Source of the DNA: an uncultured Bacteroidota bacterium
GTDB taxonomy: Bacteria; Bacteroidota; Bacteroidia; B-17B0; Aurantibacillaceae
Assembly: GCA_903893815.1 (NCBI GenBank)
Contig: CAITNS010000058.1
Span: 1-64,000 of the forward strand
DNA length: 64,000 nt
Direction: 5' to 3'
Positions 25,482-35,237 of the stretch are shown here, in pieces; positions within the stretch are counted from its first letter, which is position 1; every line of letters begins with the position of its first letter. The position numbers were made by a program, and so were the translations under genes. Under the pieces are notes generated by a model, which was given only the letters and a program-made list of their open reading frames with translations, made no database searches and was not told the origin of the DNA.

Positions 25482-25630
25482 ACACAAATCTCCCGCTTTT
25501 TTAAACCTTTTTTTACTTTTTCGGCATATTTTTATACCCCATTTTTTCAACAAAACCAATAATAGTAATAGTTATAGAGAATTTGAGGGGCGACTATTTA
25601 AATTGATTTTACAATAACCCTTCAAATAAT

Positions 25631-25669
25631 AAAGAAACTCCTGCCAATTTAATTGGTAGGAGTTTCTTT
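25631..25669. terminator. bidirectional terminator, 18-bp stem
   Basis: AAAGAAACTCCTGCCAAT (25631-25648) pairs with 25652-25669 with one G-U wobble and a 3-nt loop. A run flanks one side and T run the other, so it can stop the LytTR unit from the right and the remnant genes from the left. Confidence 0.85.
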
Positions 25670-25692
25670 ACTTAAAAATATTTAAAATAAAA

Positions 25693-26442
25693 TTAAACCG
25701 CATTCAATCTTTCTAAAAAGGCATCTTTTTTACGGCGACTAATTTCTAATTGTGTATTATCGCTCATGATGGCATAACCACCATCTACTTTTAAGAATCG
25801 AATAACATGGTTCATATTGATTAGATGGTGGTGGTGAATGCGGATAAAATCGTTTTCAGGCAATAAATCTTCGTAGTGTTTTAAACTAGCCGATACCATT
25901 AATTTTTTTCCGCCCACTAAATAAAAGTTTGTATAACTGCCATCGGCTTCACAACGGATAATATCTTTAATGCTTATAATTTCATAAGCATTACCAGTTG
26001 GCAACGTAATTTTATTATAATTATCGTCTGCTCGTTTTAAGTTTTGAATTAAGAACTGCAAATTATCCATACTAGGCATATTAGACGCTCTTTTTTCAAT
26101 CAATCGATTAATAGCAACTTTTAAATCGTCAATATCAATTGGTTTTAATAAATAATCGCAAGCACTATATTTAATAGCTTTTAGTGCATGTTTATCAGTA
26201 GCAGTTGTAAAAATAATATCAAACTTTGCTCCTTGTACTTTTTCAAGCACATCAAAACCAGTACCATCGGGCATACTAATATCCAAAAACAATAAATTAG
26301 GTTTTAAAGTTTGAATTAACTCAACACCTTCGGCTACATTTTTAGCCAAGCCCAAAATCGCAATTTGAGGAAAATTCTTTTTCAAGATATCCGCCAACAT
26401 ATCACGGCTCTTTTGTTCGTCTTCTATAATTACTGCTTTCAT
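25693..26442 (-). CDS. LytTR-family response regulator
   Basis: A 249-residue two-component response regulator. The receiver domain (1-120) has acidic residues EDE (7-9), phospho-acceptor Asp54 (LLFLDISMPDG), a conserved TTAT and Lys (LLKPID). The C-terminal LytTR DNA-binding domain (~140-245) shows ISIKDIIRCEADGSYTNFYL, FIRIHHHHLINMNHV and LEISRRKKDAFLERL. It lies directly downstream of the YYY-type kinase, separated only by a ~95-bp repeat element, and is its obvious partner. The target genes are unknown. Confidence 0.92.
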   Translation of the reverse strand: MKAVIIEDEQKSRDMLADILKKNFPQIAILGLAKNVAEGVELIQTLKPNLLFLDISMPDGTGFDVLEKVQGAKFDIIFTTATDKHALKAIKYSACDYLLKPIDIDDLKVAINRLIEKRASNMPSMDNLQFLIQNLKRADDNYNKITLPTGNAYEIISIKDIIRCEADGSYTNFYLVGGKKLMVSASLKHYEDLLPENDFIRIHHHHLINMNHVIRFLKVDGGYAIMSDNTQLEISRRKKDAFLERLNAV

Positions 26443-26444
26443 AA

Positions 26445-26540
26445 TATAGTTATTAGTGTTTGGTTTTTAGTTGTTTGATTTAGCTGCTATAATAAATATT
26501 GGTTTTTCTAACAACCAATAACTCAAAACTAACAACTATT
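26445..26540. repeat. inverted-repeat element, AGTTATTRGTTG family
   Basis: The left part TAGTTATTAGTGTTTGGTTT (about 26448-26467) opposes the right part ending AATAACTCAAAACTAACAAC with TATT (26517-26540). The element fills the gap between the kinase and regulator genes and provides the TAG stop of the kinase. Similar elements lie at 35157 and 36213. Confidence 0.55.
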
Positions 26541-29514
26541 TTACATACGGAATAAACAAATCTACTTGTGTTCCAATGGCTTCATTTTTTTCGTTATACA
26601 AATCTATAATATTTACGTTTAAATTAGATTGATGAATCGTATTTAAAATACGAACCCTATCTTTTGTGATTTTCATTCCTAATGATTTATGACGAGCTGC
26701 CGGCTGAAGGCTTTGTACCGACTTGGATTTTTCTCTTCCAATACCGTCATCCTTTATCGAAATTTTGATGAATTGGTTTACTATTTTCATGCTAATATCA
26801 ATATCTCCATTTCCATCTTTAGGATTAATGCCATGTAAAATAGCATTTTCTAAATAAGGTTGAATTAACATGGGAGGTATTTCATCGTAATCTCCGTCAA
26901 TAGAAGAATCAATATGAATTGCATAATCGAATTTATTTTCAAAACGCATACGTTCTAATTCTAAATACAATTTCAAAGCTTCAATATCTTCGTTAATAGT
27001 AACAATTTGTTTTTCTGAATTACTTAAAATCAAACGAATTAATTTTGCAAACTTACTCAAGTACCTTACCGCTTCGTCACCTTTGCTATTTAAAATATAA
27101 TGTTGTATTGAATTTAAAGCATTAAATACAAAATGCGGATTCATTTGCGCTCTTAAGGCTGTTAACTCTGCTTTTGATACTTCAACTAAATGTTCAAATT
27201 CGGCTTGTTGTTTCTTTTTAATTTGCCTTACCCTCAATCTAAAAATCACAATCACAATACCAGATAATCCAATAATACAAAGTAAAATAAACCACCATGT
27301 TTTATAAAATGGTGTTTTTATAATAAACGAAAACGTGACAGGTTCTATATTCCAAATTCCTTCGTTATTACAACTTTTTACCTTAAATGTATATTTTCCA
27401 GGAGGTAAATTATCATACTTCGTATTATTAACATCGGTATAAGGGCTCCAATCTTTATCGTAGCCTTCAAGCTTGTATGAGTACAATACTTTTTCGGGCG
27501 CGGTTAAACAAATGCCATCAAAATAAAAACTAATATTGTTTAATGAATAAGGTAAAATTGAACCATCTGCTAATAAGGTATCTGCATAACCTAACTTAAT
27601 AGTTGTAATATTAGTTTTTGATAAATTATCGTTTTCGATAAACTCTTTAGGAGAATATTTAATTAAACCATTTACCGTTCCAAACCAAATGGTGCTATCT
27701 ATATCTTCGTAAATACCGTGGGAGTTTGACTCAACTCCTGAAAATCCATCAGCTCTAACATATTTTGTAATGTCAATAAAATCATACTGTAGTTTTTTAA
27801 TGTCTATTCTGTTGACACCTTGGTTAGTTCCTGCCCATAAATAATGGTTATCTTTTGTTATTCCAATAGCATACACTAATTCAGAGCTTAACCCATCTTT
27901 TTCAGAAATAAATTTATAATTATGTTTATCAGGATTAAACATGAGCACTCCATTTAAGGTAGCCGCATACAAATTACCATAGTTATCTTTACATAAATCA
28001 AGGGCAGTTGTTACTTCATTTGGAGAAGAAATAGCTTGCTGTTTAAAATGATCACCCTCTAATTTAAACAATCCTGATAAATACGTTCCTGCCCAAATAT
28101 TTCCTTTATGATCTTCAATAATACTCCACACTTGATATGTTTCGTTTTCATTATTTTTTACAGGAAGTTTATAATAAGTAATCGCATACGAGTTTCCGTT
28201 TTTTTTCATGGAACATAAGCCGTTTTCTCCACCAACCCAAATAACATTTTTACTATCCTTATAAAGGCAATTAATGGGGGCTTCTTGCTTAAAGCCTTTT
28301 CCAAAAGGTGCGTTTTGAATGACTTCGTTTTTAAAAACAGAAATTCCTTTGTCTCCGCCAAACCAAACAGAGCCATCATCTTGTGGAAGAATCGCATAAA
28401 TTAAATTACTTGGCAAACCTTGTTTATATGAATAATTTTTAAAAAAACCATTCGAGTATTTATATACACCATTATTTTCGGTAGCTATCCATAAATTTTG
28501 ATTAACATCATTTATAATTTGATAAATAAAGGCACTACCCAAGCCATGCTGCCTATCATAAACAGTAAAACCTTTGCCGCGATATTTATACAACCCACTA
28601 TGAGTTCCAATCCATAAATTATCTTCGTAATCAATTAATAAAGATCGAATATGGTTTGAATTGTTATCAAAGCCAATATTATAGTAAAAAAATTCTTTAC
28701 CATTAAAACTTATTAAGCCAGTTTTAGAGCCAATCCAAACTGTCCCATTCTTTTGACATAACACAGCTGTAATGTTTTCGTCAATTAAACCGTTGTTCAC
28801 ATGGAATATGTGTTGGATATGCTTTGCTAAATCCAGCAAATACAATCCATTATCTGAACCAATATACAGTTTATCATTACTTTGAGATACACAAGTAATA
28901 TTAACTGAATCTAAAAGTGTATTAAAGTTTTTTGAAGTTTTGTTTTGTATAAACAACCCTTTTGTTGTTCCAACTACTACTCCATACTTTTCGGTATATA
29001 ATAAACATGTTATATGTTGATTATTAAAATATGGGACAGCTAACACATTTTTCCCATCCCAAATACATAAACCTTTTGTTGTTCCTGTCCACAGGCCAGT
29101 TTGAGGCTCCAAACAAAAACTAGTCACGTTATTTGATGGTAACCCATCTTTTATGTAAAAATTACTAATGGTTCCTTTTACTTTATCAATCACACTTAAC
29201 CCATCAATTGTTCCAACAGTAATTAAATGAAATTGATCTTCGATAATTGCATTGACATAATGATTTGCTAATCCATTTTTTGGAGAATAATTTTTAAATG
29301 TTTTACCATTAAATTTGCTAGCGCCACCATATCCTCCGCTCCACAAATTACCTTTACTATCTTGGCACATAGCAAAAATTTGCACATAAGGCAACCCACT
29401 TTCTACGGAATAGTTTTTAAAATTATATTGCTGAGAAAACTGTTTTAAAGGAACTAGAAATAAAAGTCCTAAAACGAAAAATTGTTTGAAATATCTTTTA
29501 AAATAAACTTTCAT
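26536..29514 (-). CDS. Reg_prop/Y_Y_Y sensor histidine kinase
   Basis: A membrane sensor kinase of ~992 residues from MKVYFKRYF. A signal/anchor (FVLGLLFLVPLKQFSQ) is followed by about a dozen Reg_prop beta-propeller repeats (pattern GLWTGTTKGLCIWDGK, NLWIGTHSGLYKYRGKG, TIWFGTVNGLIKYSPKE), a Y_Y_Y domain (EGYDKDWSPYTDVNNTKYDN, LPPGKYTFKVKSCN), one membrane helix (WFILLCIIGLSGIVIVIF) and a His_kinase/HATPase module (QMNPHFVFNALNSIQHYIL; ENAILHGINPKDG; ISIKDDGIGREKS). The longer frame to 29589 adds 25 residues before the signal and is unlikely. Unlike SusR-type hybrids it lacks a receiver; the LytTR gene downstream serves that role. The ligand is unknown. Confidence 0.92.
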   Translation of the reverse strand: MKVYFKRYFKQFFVLGLLFLVPLKQFSQQYNFKNYSVESGLPYVQIFAMCQDSKGNLWSGGYGGASKFNGKTFKNYSPKNGLANHYVNAIIEDQFHLITVGTIDGLSVIDKVKGTISNFYIKDGLPSNNVTSFCLEPQTGLWTGTTKGLCIWDGKNVLAVPYFNNQHITCLLYTEKYGVVVGTTKGLFIQNKTSKNFNTLLDSVNITCVSQSNDKLYIGSDNGLYLLDLAKHIQHIFHVNNGLIDENITAVLCQKNGTVWIGSKTGLISFNGKEFFYYNIGFDNNSNHIRSLLIDYEDNLWIGTHSGLYKYRGKGFTVYDRQHGLGSAFIYQIINDVNQNLWIATENNGVYKYSNGFFKNYSYKQGLPSNLIYAILPQDDGSVWFGGDKGISVFKNEVIQNAPFGKGFKQEAPINCLYKDSKNVIWVGGENGLCSMKKNGNSYAITYYKLPVKNNENETYQVWSIIEDHKGNIWAGTYLSGLFKLEGDHFKQQAISSPNEVTTALDLCKDNYGNLYAATLNGVLMFNPDKHNYKFISEKDGLSSELVYAIGITKDNHYLWAGTNQGVNRIDIKKLQYDFIDITKYVRADGFSGVESNSHGIYEDIDSTIWFGTVNGLIKYSPKEFIENDNLSKTNITTIKLGYADTLLADGSILPYSLNNISFYFDGICLTAPEKVLYSYKLEGYDKDWSPYTDVNNTKYDNLPPGKYTFKVKSCNNEGIWNIEPVTFSFIIKTPFYKTWWFILLCIIGLSGIVIVIFRLRVRQIKKKQQAEFEHLVEVSKAELTALRAQMNPHFVFNALNSIQHYILNSKGDEAVRYLSKFAKLIRLILSNSEKQIVTINEDIEALKLYLELERMRFENKFDYAIHIDSSIDGDYDEIPPMLIQPYLENAILHGINPKDGNGDIDISMKIVNQFIKISIKDDGIGREKSKSVQSLQPAARHKSLGMKITKDRVRILNTIHQSNLNVNIIDLYNEKNEAIGTQVDLFIPYVK

Positions 29515-29802
29515 ATAAGTGGCATTACTAAAGTACAGATTAATCATTAGTTTGCAATCATCTTTTTGTAAGTGGTGGCTTTTTAGCAATAACTGGAGAA
29601 AATTACTTTATACTATAGCAAGCCTCATAAGACTATGACGTCATGGCTAGAACATTATTCTTTATGACTAATATGGTTAAAAATACTAAAACCGAAATGA
29701 TAAGAGTTAAACGCACTGAAAATCAAGCTATTATTTAGTAAAATTTATCATTTACGAACGTGTATTTTTTGTATTTTCGTTAGCTTAAATTAAAAACACA
29801 TT

Positions 29803-32800
29803 ATGTTAACGTTCCTAAAGAAATTTTTTGGCACTAAATCAGAAAAAGATATTAAATCCATTCAACCTCAGGTTGATCAAATATTAGAGATTTATCCAAC
29901 CCTTGCTAGTTTATCAAACGACCAATTACGCGCTAAAGTTGATGCATTAAAACAAAAAATACAAGACGCTATAAAAACTGAACAAACTCAAATTAATGAG
30001 ATTAAATCTCGAGTAGAGAGTGATTTCAGTATGGATGTTGATTCAAAAGAAGAGTTGTATAAAGAGGTTGATGAATTTGAAAAAGAAATCACTAAAAAAA
30101 TTGAGGAAGTTTTAAACGAAATTTTACCTGAAGCATATGCTATTTTAAAAGACACTTCTCGCCGTTTTTCTGAAAATGAAGAGTTAGTAGTTATAGCAAA
30201 TGAATTTGACACGAAATTATCAAAAACTCAAAAAAATATTGAGATTCGTGGTAACCAAGCTGCTTGGAAAAACAAGTGGATTGCTGCTGGCACCGAAGTT
30301 TTATGGAACATGGTGCACTACGATGTTCAATTAATTGGTGGTGCTGTTTTGCATTCAGGTAAAATATCTGAAATGGCAACTGGTGAAGGAAAAACCTTAG
30401 TATCAACTTTACCCGTTTTCTTAAATGCATTATCAGGGCGTGGTGTGCACGTTGTAACAGTAAATAATTACTTAGCCAAACGTGATAGCGAATGGAATGC
30501 CCCATTATTTCAGTTTCATGGATTATCAGTAGATTGTATTGATAAACATGAGCCAAATACAGAAAATCGTCGTCAGGCTTATTTAGCAGATATTACTTAC
30601 GGAACAAATAACGAATTTGGTTTCGATTATTTACGTGATAATATGGCGCGCGAAGTATCTGACTTAGTGCAACGTAAACATAATTTTGCCATTGTGGATG
30701 AGGTCGATTCAGTATTAATTGATGATGCTCGTACACCATTAATTATTTCTGGTCCAACACCAACTGGCGATAAGCATGAGTTTATGGAATTTAAACCTCG
30801 TGTAGAAAAATTATTAGCTGCACAAAAAGCAGTTGTACAAGTTTTTTTAACGGATGCTAAACGTTTGTTTGCAGAAGGGAATGAAAAAGAAGCTGGAATA
30901 CCTTTGTTGCGTGCTTACAGAGGTTTGCCAAAAAGCGGTTCTATCATTAAATTTTTAAGCGAGCCTGGGGTTAAAGCTTTATTGCAAAAAACAGAAAACT
31001 ATTACATGCAGGACCAACAAAAGGAAATGCATAAAATTGATGTGGAATTATTTTTTGTAATTGACGAAAAACATAATTCAGTTGATATGACTGAAAAGGG
31101 AATTGACTTAATTACTGGAACAACCGATGATCCGCATTTCTTTGTGATTCCAAATGTTGGTGGAGAAATTGCTGACTTAGAAAAACGAGTATTTACAGAT
31201 CCAAAAGAAAAAATATTACTTAAAGAATCGTTAATGCGTGATTTTAGTGTGAAAAGCGAACGCATTCACACAGTAAATCAATTATTAAAAGCTTACTCTT
31301 TATTTGAAATTGATCAAGAATATGTAATTGCTGAAGGACAAATTAAAATTGTTGATGAGCAAACTGGTCGTATCATGGAAGGCCGTCGTTATAGCGATGG
31401 ATTACACCAGGCTTTAGAAGCAAAAGAAAATGTGAAGATTGAAGCAGCTACTCAAACTTACGCTACCATTACATTACAGAATTATTTCCGTATGTATAAT
31501 AAGTTAGCTGGTATGACTGGTACTGCTGAAACGGAAGCAAATGAGTTTTGGGATATTTATAAATTAGATGTGGTTGTTATTCCTACTAACCGCGCTATAT
31601 CTCGTAAAGATGAGCAAGATTTAGTTTACAAAACTAAACGTGAAAAATATAATGCGGTAATTGAAGCTACTGCAAAATTAGTGGCTGAAGGCCGTCCTGT
31701 TTTAATTGGTACAACTACGGTTGATATTTCTGAATTATTAAGCCGAATGCTTAAACTAAGAAACATTAAGCATAACGTTTTAAATGCTAAGTTACATCAA
31801 AAAGAAGCCGACATTGTAGCAGAAGCTGGTCAAGCAGGAACTGTAACCATTGCTACTAACATGGCAGGTCGTGGTACCGATATTAAATTAGGTGCAGGTG
31901 TAAAAGATGCAGGTGGTTTAGCAATTATTGGTACAGAGCGTCATGAGTCTCGTCGTGTTGACAGACAGTTACGTGGTCGTGCTGGTCGTCAAGGAGATCC
32001 AGGTAGTTCTCAGTTCTTCGTGTCTCTTGAAGATAACTTAATGCGTTTATTTGGTAGCGAGCGTATTGCTAGTTTAATGGACAGAATGGGTTTACAAGAA
32101 GGCGAAGTGATTCAACATTCTATGATTTCTAAATCTATTGAAAGAGCTCAGAAAAAAGTAGAAGAAAATCATTTTGGTACTCGTAAGCGTTTAATTGAAT
32201 ATGATGATGTGATGAATGCGCAGCGTGATGTTGTTTACAAACGTCGTCGTAATGCCTTAAACGGAGATAGAATTAGCATTGATATTGCCAACATGATTTT
32301 TGAAGTAGCAGAAAGTCTAGTTTCTGAATATCATGTTTTAAAAGATTTTGAAAGCTTTAATGTAGAGTGTATTAAATATTTTGGAATTGAATCTCCTTTT
32401 ACTGAGCAAGAATTCAAATCAGGAAGAGAAGAAGATTTAGCACAACGTTTATTTGAATCTGCAGAACAACATTATAGAGTTAAATCAAGTCAAATTGCGG
32501 AAATGGTTTTCCCCGTTATAAAAGATGTATATACAAATCCAAATAACAATTTCGAAAACATTGTAACACCTTTCACGGATGGAATTCGTTCTATTCAAGT
32601 AATGGCTAATTTAAAGAAATCATTTGAAACTAACGGTCGCGAAATGGTTTCCGTGTTTGAAAAAACAGTGATTTTAGCAATGATTGACGATAGTTGGAAA
32701 GAGCATTTACGTGAAATGGATGATTTAAAACAATCGGTTCAAAATGCCTCTTTAGAACAAAAGGATCCTTTAGTAATTTACAAACTAGAGTCGTTTAACC

Positions 32801-33114
32801 TGTTTAGATCAATGATTGCTAAAACAAGTAAAGATATTATTTCCTTCTTAATGAAAGGCGGTTTGCCAATTGAAGAAAATAATAATCATAAACCTCAGTT
32901 ACAGCAAGCACGTTTTACACAAGAACCCATTCAACAAAAACCAAAAGAAAAATTAGTTGAAAGCAGAAGCGAAGACGAAGCTCAGGAACAACAAGAGATT
33001 CAAAAGCCAAAGCAACAACCTATAAGAGTTGAACAAAAAATAGGACGTAATGACCCTTGCCCTTGTGGAAGTGGTAAAAAATATAAAAGTTGTCATGGAA
33101 TTGGTGTAGCATAA
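29803..33114 (+). CDS. secA: preprotein translocase subunit SecA
   Basis: The ATPase motor of general protein export. Its 1103 residues are the long Bacteroidota form (E. coli 901). Extra segments are a coiled insertion at ~55-108 within the N-terminal region and another before VELFFVIDEKHNSVDMTEKG. Walker A is MATGEGKT (191-198), with helicase motifs VDEVDSVLIDDARTPLIISG, GRIMEGRRYSDGLHQALEAK, NMAGRGTDIKLG and RQLRGRAGRQGDPGSSQFFV. The C-terminal zinc/SecB site PCPCGSGKKYKSCHG is intact. It has its own upstream gap with a TATTTTCG box (29772-29779) and a strong terminator. Confidence 0.97.
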   Translation: MLTFLKKFFGTKSEKDIKSIQPQVDQILEIYPTLASLSNDQLRAKVDALKQKIQDAIKTEQTQINEIKSRVESDFSMDVDSKEELYKEVDEFEKEITKKIEEVLNEILPEAYAILKDTSRRFSENEELVVIANEFDTKLSKTQKNIEIRGNQAAWKNKWIAAGTEVLWNMVHYDVQLIGGAVLHSGKISEMATGEGKTLVSTLPVFLNALSGRGVHVVTVNNYLAKRDSEWNAPLFQFHGLSVDCIDKHEPNTENRRQAYLADITYGTNNEFGFDYLRDNMAREVSDLVQRKHNFAIVDEVDSVLIDDARTPLIISGPTPTGDKHEFMEFKPRVEKLLAAQKAVVQVFLTDAKRLFAEGNEKEAGIPLLRAYRGLPKSGSIIKFLSEPGVKALLQKTENYYMQDQQKEMHKIDVELFFVIDEKHNSVDMTEKGIDLITGTTDDPHFFVIPNVGGEIADLEKRVFTDPKEKILLKESLMRDFSVKSERIHTVNQLLKAYSLFEIDQEYVIAEGQIKIVDEQTGRIMEGRRYSDGLHQALEAKENVKIEAATQTYATITLQNYFRMYNKLAGMTGTAETEANEFWDIYKLDVVVIPTNRAISRKDEQDLVYKTKREKYNAVIEATAKLVAEGRPVLIGTTTVDISELLSRMLKLRNIKHNVLNAKLHQKEADIVAEAGQAGTVTIATNMAGRGTDIKLGAGVKDAGGLAIIGTERHESRRVDRQLRGRAGRQGDPGSSQFFVSLEDNLMRLFGSERIASLMDRMGLQEGEVIQHSMISKSIERAQKKVEENHFGTRKRLIEYDDVMNAQRDVVYKRRRNALNGDRISIDIANMIFEVAESLVSEYHVLKDFESFNVECIKYFGIESPFTEQEFKSGREEDLAQRLFESAEQHYRVKSSQIAEMVFPVIKDVYTNPNNNFENIVTPFTDGIRSIQVMANLKKSFETNGREMVSVFEKTVILAMIDDSWKEHLREMDDLKQSVQNASLEQKDPLVIYKLESFNLFRSMIAKTSKDIISFLMKGGLPIEENNNHKPQLQQARFTQEPIQQKPKEKLVESRSEDEAQEQQEIQKPKQQPIRVEQKIGRNDPCPCGSGKKYKSCHGIGVA

Positions 33115-33125
33115 ACTAAAAAAAT

Positions 33126-33165
33126 AAAAAAGAGGCTGTCTCTCTTTTGAGACAGCCTCTTTTTT
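33126..33165 (+). terminator. secA terminator, 17-bp perfect stem
   Basis: AAAAAAGAGGCTGTCTC (33126-33142) pairs perfectly with 33149-33165, loop of 6 nt, ending in a T run. It is symmetric enough to serve the convergent E1 beta gene as well. Confidence 0.9.
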
Positions 33166-33184
33166 ATTGCTAAATATTTACTTT

Positions 33185-34168
33185 TTATTTCGTAGCGTAC
33201 ATCACATCCTTCACTGCTTTAACTGTTTTTGCAACGTTAGGCAACGAAGCTTCAATTAAAGTTGGAGCATAAGGTAATGGAACATCTGCAGTTGTTATAC
33301 GACGGATAGGTGCATCTAAATAATCAAAAGCATCTTTCTGAACTCTGAATGCAATTTCAGAAGAGATGCTTGCCAATGGCCAAGCTTCTTCAACTACCAC
33401 TAAACGATTTGTTTTCTTTACGGAAGTAATTACGGTGTCATAATCAATCGGACGAACGGTTCTTAAATCTATTACCTCTGCACTAATGCCTTCTTTCTCT
33501 AATTCTGCCGCAGCTGCTAAAGCCACTTTCATAATTTTTCCGAAAGAAACAATTGTAACGTCAGTTCCTTGTCTTTTAATATCAGCTACTCCGATTGGAA
33601 TTAAATATTCTCCGTCAGGAATTTCACATTTATCTCCATACATCTGCTCACTTTCCATAAAAATAACAGGGTCATTATCACGAATCGCAGATTTCATTAG
33701 TCCTTTAGCGTCATATCCATTAGATGGAACAATTACCTTTAAACCTGGGCAGTTTGCGAACCAATTTTCAAAAGCTTGAGAGTGCTGAGAACTTAACATT
33801 CCCGCACTAGCCGTTGGCCCTCTAAATACAATTGGGCAATTATATTGACCGCCACTCATACTTAAAAATTTAGCGGCTGCATTAATCACTTGATCAATCG
33901 CTACTAAAGAAAAGTTGAAAGTCATGAATTCAATAATTGGGCGTAACCCGTTTACAGCTGCTCCTACTCCAATACCAGCAAAACCAAGCTCTGCAATAGG
34001 TGTATCAATAATACGTTTCGGGCCAAATTCAGCCAACATACCTTTACTAACTTTGTAAGCTCCATTATATTCAGCCACTTCTTCTCCCATTAAAAAAATG
34101 GTTTCATCGCGACGCATTTCTTCGTTCATTGCTTCGCGTAGGGCTTCTCTAAATTCTATTGTCCTCAT
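33185..34168 (-). CDS. pdhB: pyruvate dehydrogenase E1 component subunit beta
   Basis: Beta chain of the thiamine-dependent E1 enzyme that decarboxylates pyruvate (or another 2-oxoacid) and acetylates lipoyl-E2. Counting from MRTIEFREAL gives 327 residues, the usual size. Motifs include IFLMGEEVAEYNGAYKVSKG (with the Glu that activates TPP), RIIDTPIAELGFAGIGVGAA, SSQHSQAFENWFANCPGLKV and the C-terminal VVVEEAWPLASISSEIAFRV. The ten-residue longer frame from 34198 would cross the TACATTTG promoter box at 34193-34186, so the ATG at 34168 is preferred. The alpha chain is not adjacent. Lipoate for E2 would come from lipA at 13.6 kb. Confidence 0.93.
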   Translation of the reverse strand: MRTIEFREALREAMNEEMRRDETIFLMGEEVAEYNGAYKVSKGMLAEFGPKRIIDTPIAELGFAGIGVGAAVNGLRPIIEFMTFNFSLVAIDQVINAAAKFLSMSGGQYNCPIVFRGPTASAGMLSSQHSQAFENWFANCPGLKVIVPSNGYDAKGLMKSAIRDNDPVIFMESEQMYGDKCEIPDGEYLIPIGVADIKRQGTDVTIVSFGKIMKVALAAAAELEKEGISAEVIDLRTVRPIDYDTVITSVKKTNRLVVVEEAWPLASISSEIAFRVQKDAFDYLDAPIRRITTADVPLPYAPTLIEASLPNVAKTVKAVKDVMYATK

Positions 34169-34185
34169 AATAAGATATAAAGTTT

Positions 34186-34193
34186 CAAATGTA
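34186..34193 (-). promoter_or_regulatory. -7 box of the E1 beta gene
   Basis: Minus-strand TACATTTG (34193-34186) matches TAnnTTTG and ends 17 bp before the ATG at 34168, supporting the shorter start. A clear -33 was not found. Confidence 0.5.
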
Positions 34194-34353
34194 AACAAAA
34201 AGCAATGGAATTAAAAGCGATTGTAAAAATTATAGAAACGAGGTCGAAACCCTAAAAACAGACTCTTTTTTTGTCTTTTTATAAACTTAAAACCCTAGCT
34301 TACAAGTGGTTATATTTTCGTCAAAACAAAGTAAAAAAACGGTTGTTTATCAC

Positions 34354-34383
34354 TTGATTTAAAGCCATATTTTTATAAATTTG
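34354..34383 (+). promoter_or_regulatory. full Bacteroidota promoter of etfB
   Basis: TTG (34354-34356), a 19-bp spacer and TAAATTTG (34376-34383) match the TTTG-N19-TAnnTTTG pattern. The box ends 27 bp before the etfB ATG at 34411 and overlaps an alternative TTG start at 34381, which is therefore rejected. Confidence 0.7.
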
Positions 34384-34410
34384 TTCACCTTTTTAAAAAA
34401 TCAAAACCCA

Positions 34411-35154
34411 ATGAAGATATTAGTTCCAATTAGTAACGTACCTGATACAACTACTAAAATAGCTTTTACTAACGGCGATACAGAATTTAACGCTGCTGGT
34501 GTACAATTTATCATTAACCCATACGACGAGTGGTATGCTCTAGTTCGTGCGTTAGAATTAAAAGAGGCTGGTAAGGCTGAAAAAGTAACCTTGATTCATG
34601 TTGGTTTAACAGACAGCGATGCAACCATTCGTAAAGGATTTGCTTTAGGTGCGGATGATGGTGTTCGTATTGATGCAGAAGGACCAGATGCTTACTTCGT
34701 AGCGGAGCAAATTGCAAAATATGCTAAAGAAAATACCTATGATTTAATTATGACAGGTAAAGAAACGATTAGCTTTAATGGCTCATCAGTTGGCGCAATG
34801 ATTGCTGGCTTTATGGATTTACCTTTAGTTTCGTTAGCTACTAAATTTGATTTGGAAGCAAACAAAGCTACGGTTGAACATGATGTAGATGGCGGAACTC
34901 AAGTAGTAGAATGTGAATTACCATTAGTAGTTTCTTGTGCTAAAGGAATGGCAGAACAACGCATCCCTAATATGAAAGGAATTATGAGTGCTCGCACAAA
35001 ACCATTAACTGTGGTAGCGGCAAATGGTGCTGAAAAATTAACCAACATTAAATCATACACATTATCAGCAGGAAGAACTAATGTGAAAATGATTGATGAA
35101 AATAATATGGATGAGTTAGTGAACTTGTTACACACTGAAGCAAAAGTTATTTAA
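34411..35154 (+). CDS. etfB: electron transfer flavoprotein subunit beta
   Basis: Small AMP-binding subunit of ETF, which shuttles electrons from acyl-CoA dehydrogenases and related flavoenzymes. Starting at MKILVPISNVPDTTTK gives ~247 residues, normal for the family. The signature GFALGADDGVRID, the NYDLIMTGKETI-like TYDLIMTGKETISFNGSSVG segment and LPLVVSCAKGMAEQRIPNMK with the RTKPL tail are present. etfA follows after an 83-bp gap containing an inverted-repeat element. The promoter and start are well supported. Confidence 0.93.
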   Translation: MKILVPISNVPDTTTKIAFTNGDTEFNAAGVQFIINPYDEWYALVRALELKEAGKAEKVTLIHVGLTDSDATIRKGFALGADDGVRIDAEGPDAYFVAEQIAKYAKENTYDLIMTGKETISFNGSSVGAMIAGFMDLPLVSLATKFDLEANKATVEHDVDGGTQVVECELPLVVSCAKGMAEQRIPNMKGIMSARTKPLTVVAANGAEKLTNIKSYTLSAGRTNVKMIDENNMDELVNLLHTEAKVI

Positions 35155-35156
35155 AA

Positions 35157-35233
35157 AGTTATTCGATATGAGTTATTAGTTGTTTGAAAACAATCCTCAA
35201 CTAAAAACTAAAAAACAACAACTAAAAACTTAA
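35157..35233. repeat. inverted-repeat element between etfB and etfA, AGTTATTRGTTG family
   Basis: GAGTTATTAGTTGTTTG (about 35168-35184) opposes CTCAACTAAAAACTAAAAAA and CAACAACTAAAAACTT (to 35231). The arms are imperfect but of the same composition as the copies at 26445 and 36213. Confidence 0.55.
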
Positions 35234-35237
35234 TAAA

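Noticed and set aside
29635-29645. TGACGTCA palindrome upstream of secA, also partly at 17350
   Set aside because: Eight-base palindrome of low significance; no second conserved half or known binding protein.
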